DNA of 64,000 bases from Thiohalocapsa sp. (lineage in GTDB: Bacteria > Pseudomonadota > Gammaproteobacteria > Chromatiales > Chromatiaceae): assembly GCA_028277725.1 (NCBI GenBank), contig JANQFX010000060.1, positions 41,634-105,633 on the forward strand, given 5' to 3'. Under the pieces are notes generated by a model. That model did no database searches, had not been told where the DNA came from, and saw only the letters and a program-made list of their open reading frames with translations. Positions 63,984 through 64,000 of the stretch are shown piece after piece. Made by a program: the position numbers and the translations under genes. How positions within the stretch are numbered: position 1 is the first letter of the stretch; each line of letters opens with the position of its first letter.

Positions 63984-64000
63984 TAGCAGCCGCTAAGCCT

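Noticed and set aside
63983..63996. CIRCE heat-shock operator at the right edge
   Set aside because: TTAGC-AGCC-GCTAA lacks the TTAGCACTC-N9-GAGTGCTAA sequence and spacing.

Overview
The window is a chromosomal segment from a high-GC gammaproteobacterium. Gene order and protein sequences fit the order Chromatiales (Chromatiaceae or Ectothiorhodospiraceae type), but the sequence alone does not fix genus. Supporting signs are the rpsF-rpsR-rplI-dnaB block, glnE-ilvE-zinc-finger protein, aroQ-accB-accC-prmA-dusB-fis-purH, and cutA-dsbD-tlpA next to fxsA. A sulfide:quinone-oxidoreductase-like flavoprotein, a VC_2705-type symporter with its DUF4212 partner and a BLUF blue-light protein suit a sulfur-metabolising aquatic or phototrophic lifestyle. 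No rRNA gene, tRNA gene, CRISPR array, prophage or intact insertion sequence was seen.

Layout. 0-3 kb: divergent ABC ATPase/tesA, an SQR-like flavoprotein, a small lipoprotein. 3.3-6.5 kb: S6, S18, L9 and replicative helicase. 7-11.4 kb: glycogen phosphorylase and glutamate dehydrogenase. 11.7-17 kb: cardiolipin synthase, BLUF protein, Lrp regulator, small unknown protein, symporter pair. 17.4-26.4 kb: amino-acid metabolism (thrC, Leptospira-type citramalate synthase, glnE, ilvE) with a sugar-phosphate epimerase. 26.5-38 kb: DEAD-box helicase, GNAT/RHH toxin-antitoxin pair, alpha/beta hydrolase, OmpA-like protein, SLAC1/TehA-type channel, DUF2333 protein, orphan HMGL-like aldolase, S1-domain protein, methyltransferase. 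38-42.5 kb: a two-gene RND efflux system with a clear sigma-70 promoter.

42.5-49.6 kb is the most unusual part: a FecR-TPR-outer-membrane-barrel protein, two tandem small genes for mutually homologous peptides with Cys/Arg/His-rich C-termini, and a convergent CHASE2-adenylate/guanylate cyclase. Third-position GC bias there looks weaker than in the flanks. I propose it as a candidate undescribed envelope-signalling or peptide system.

49.9-63 kb is a long minus-strand housekeeping run (apaH, apaG, an isolated lpxA-like gene, purH, fis, dusB, prmA, accC, accB, aroQ, tlpA, dsbD with a duplicated N-terminal domain, cutA), followed by a dense cluster of perfect hairpins, fxsA on the plus strand, and a strong promoter at the right edge that probably drives a gene outside the window (groES would be the usual neighbour).
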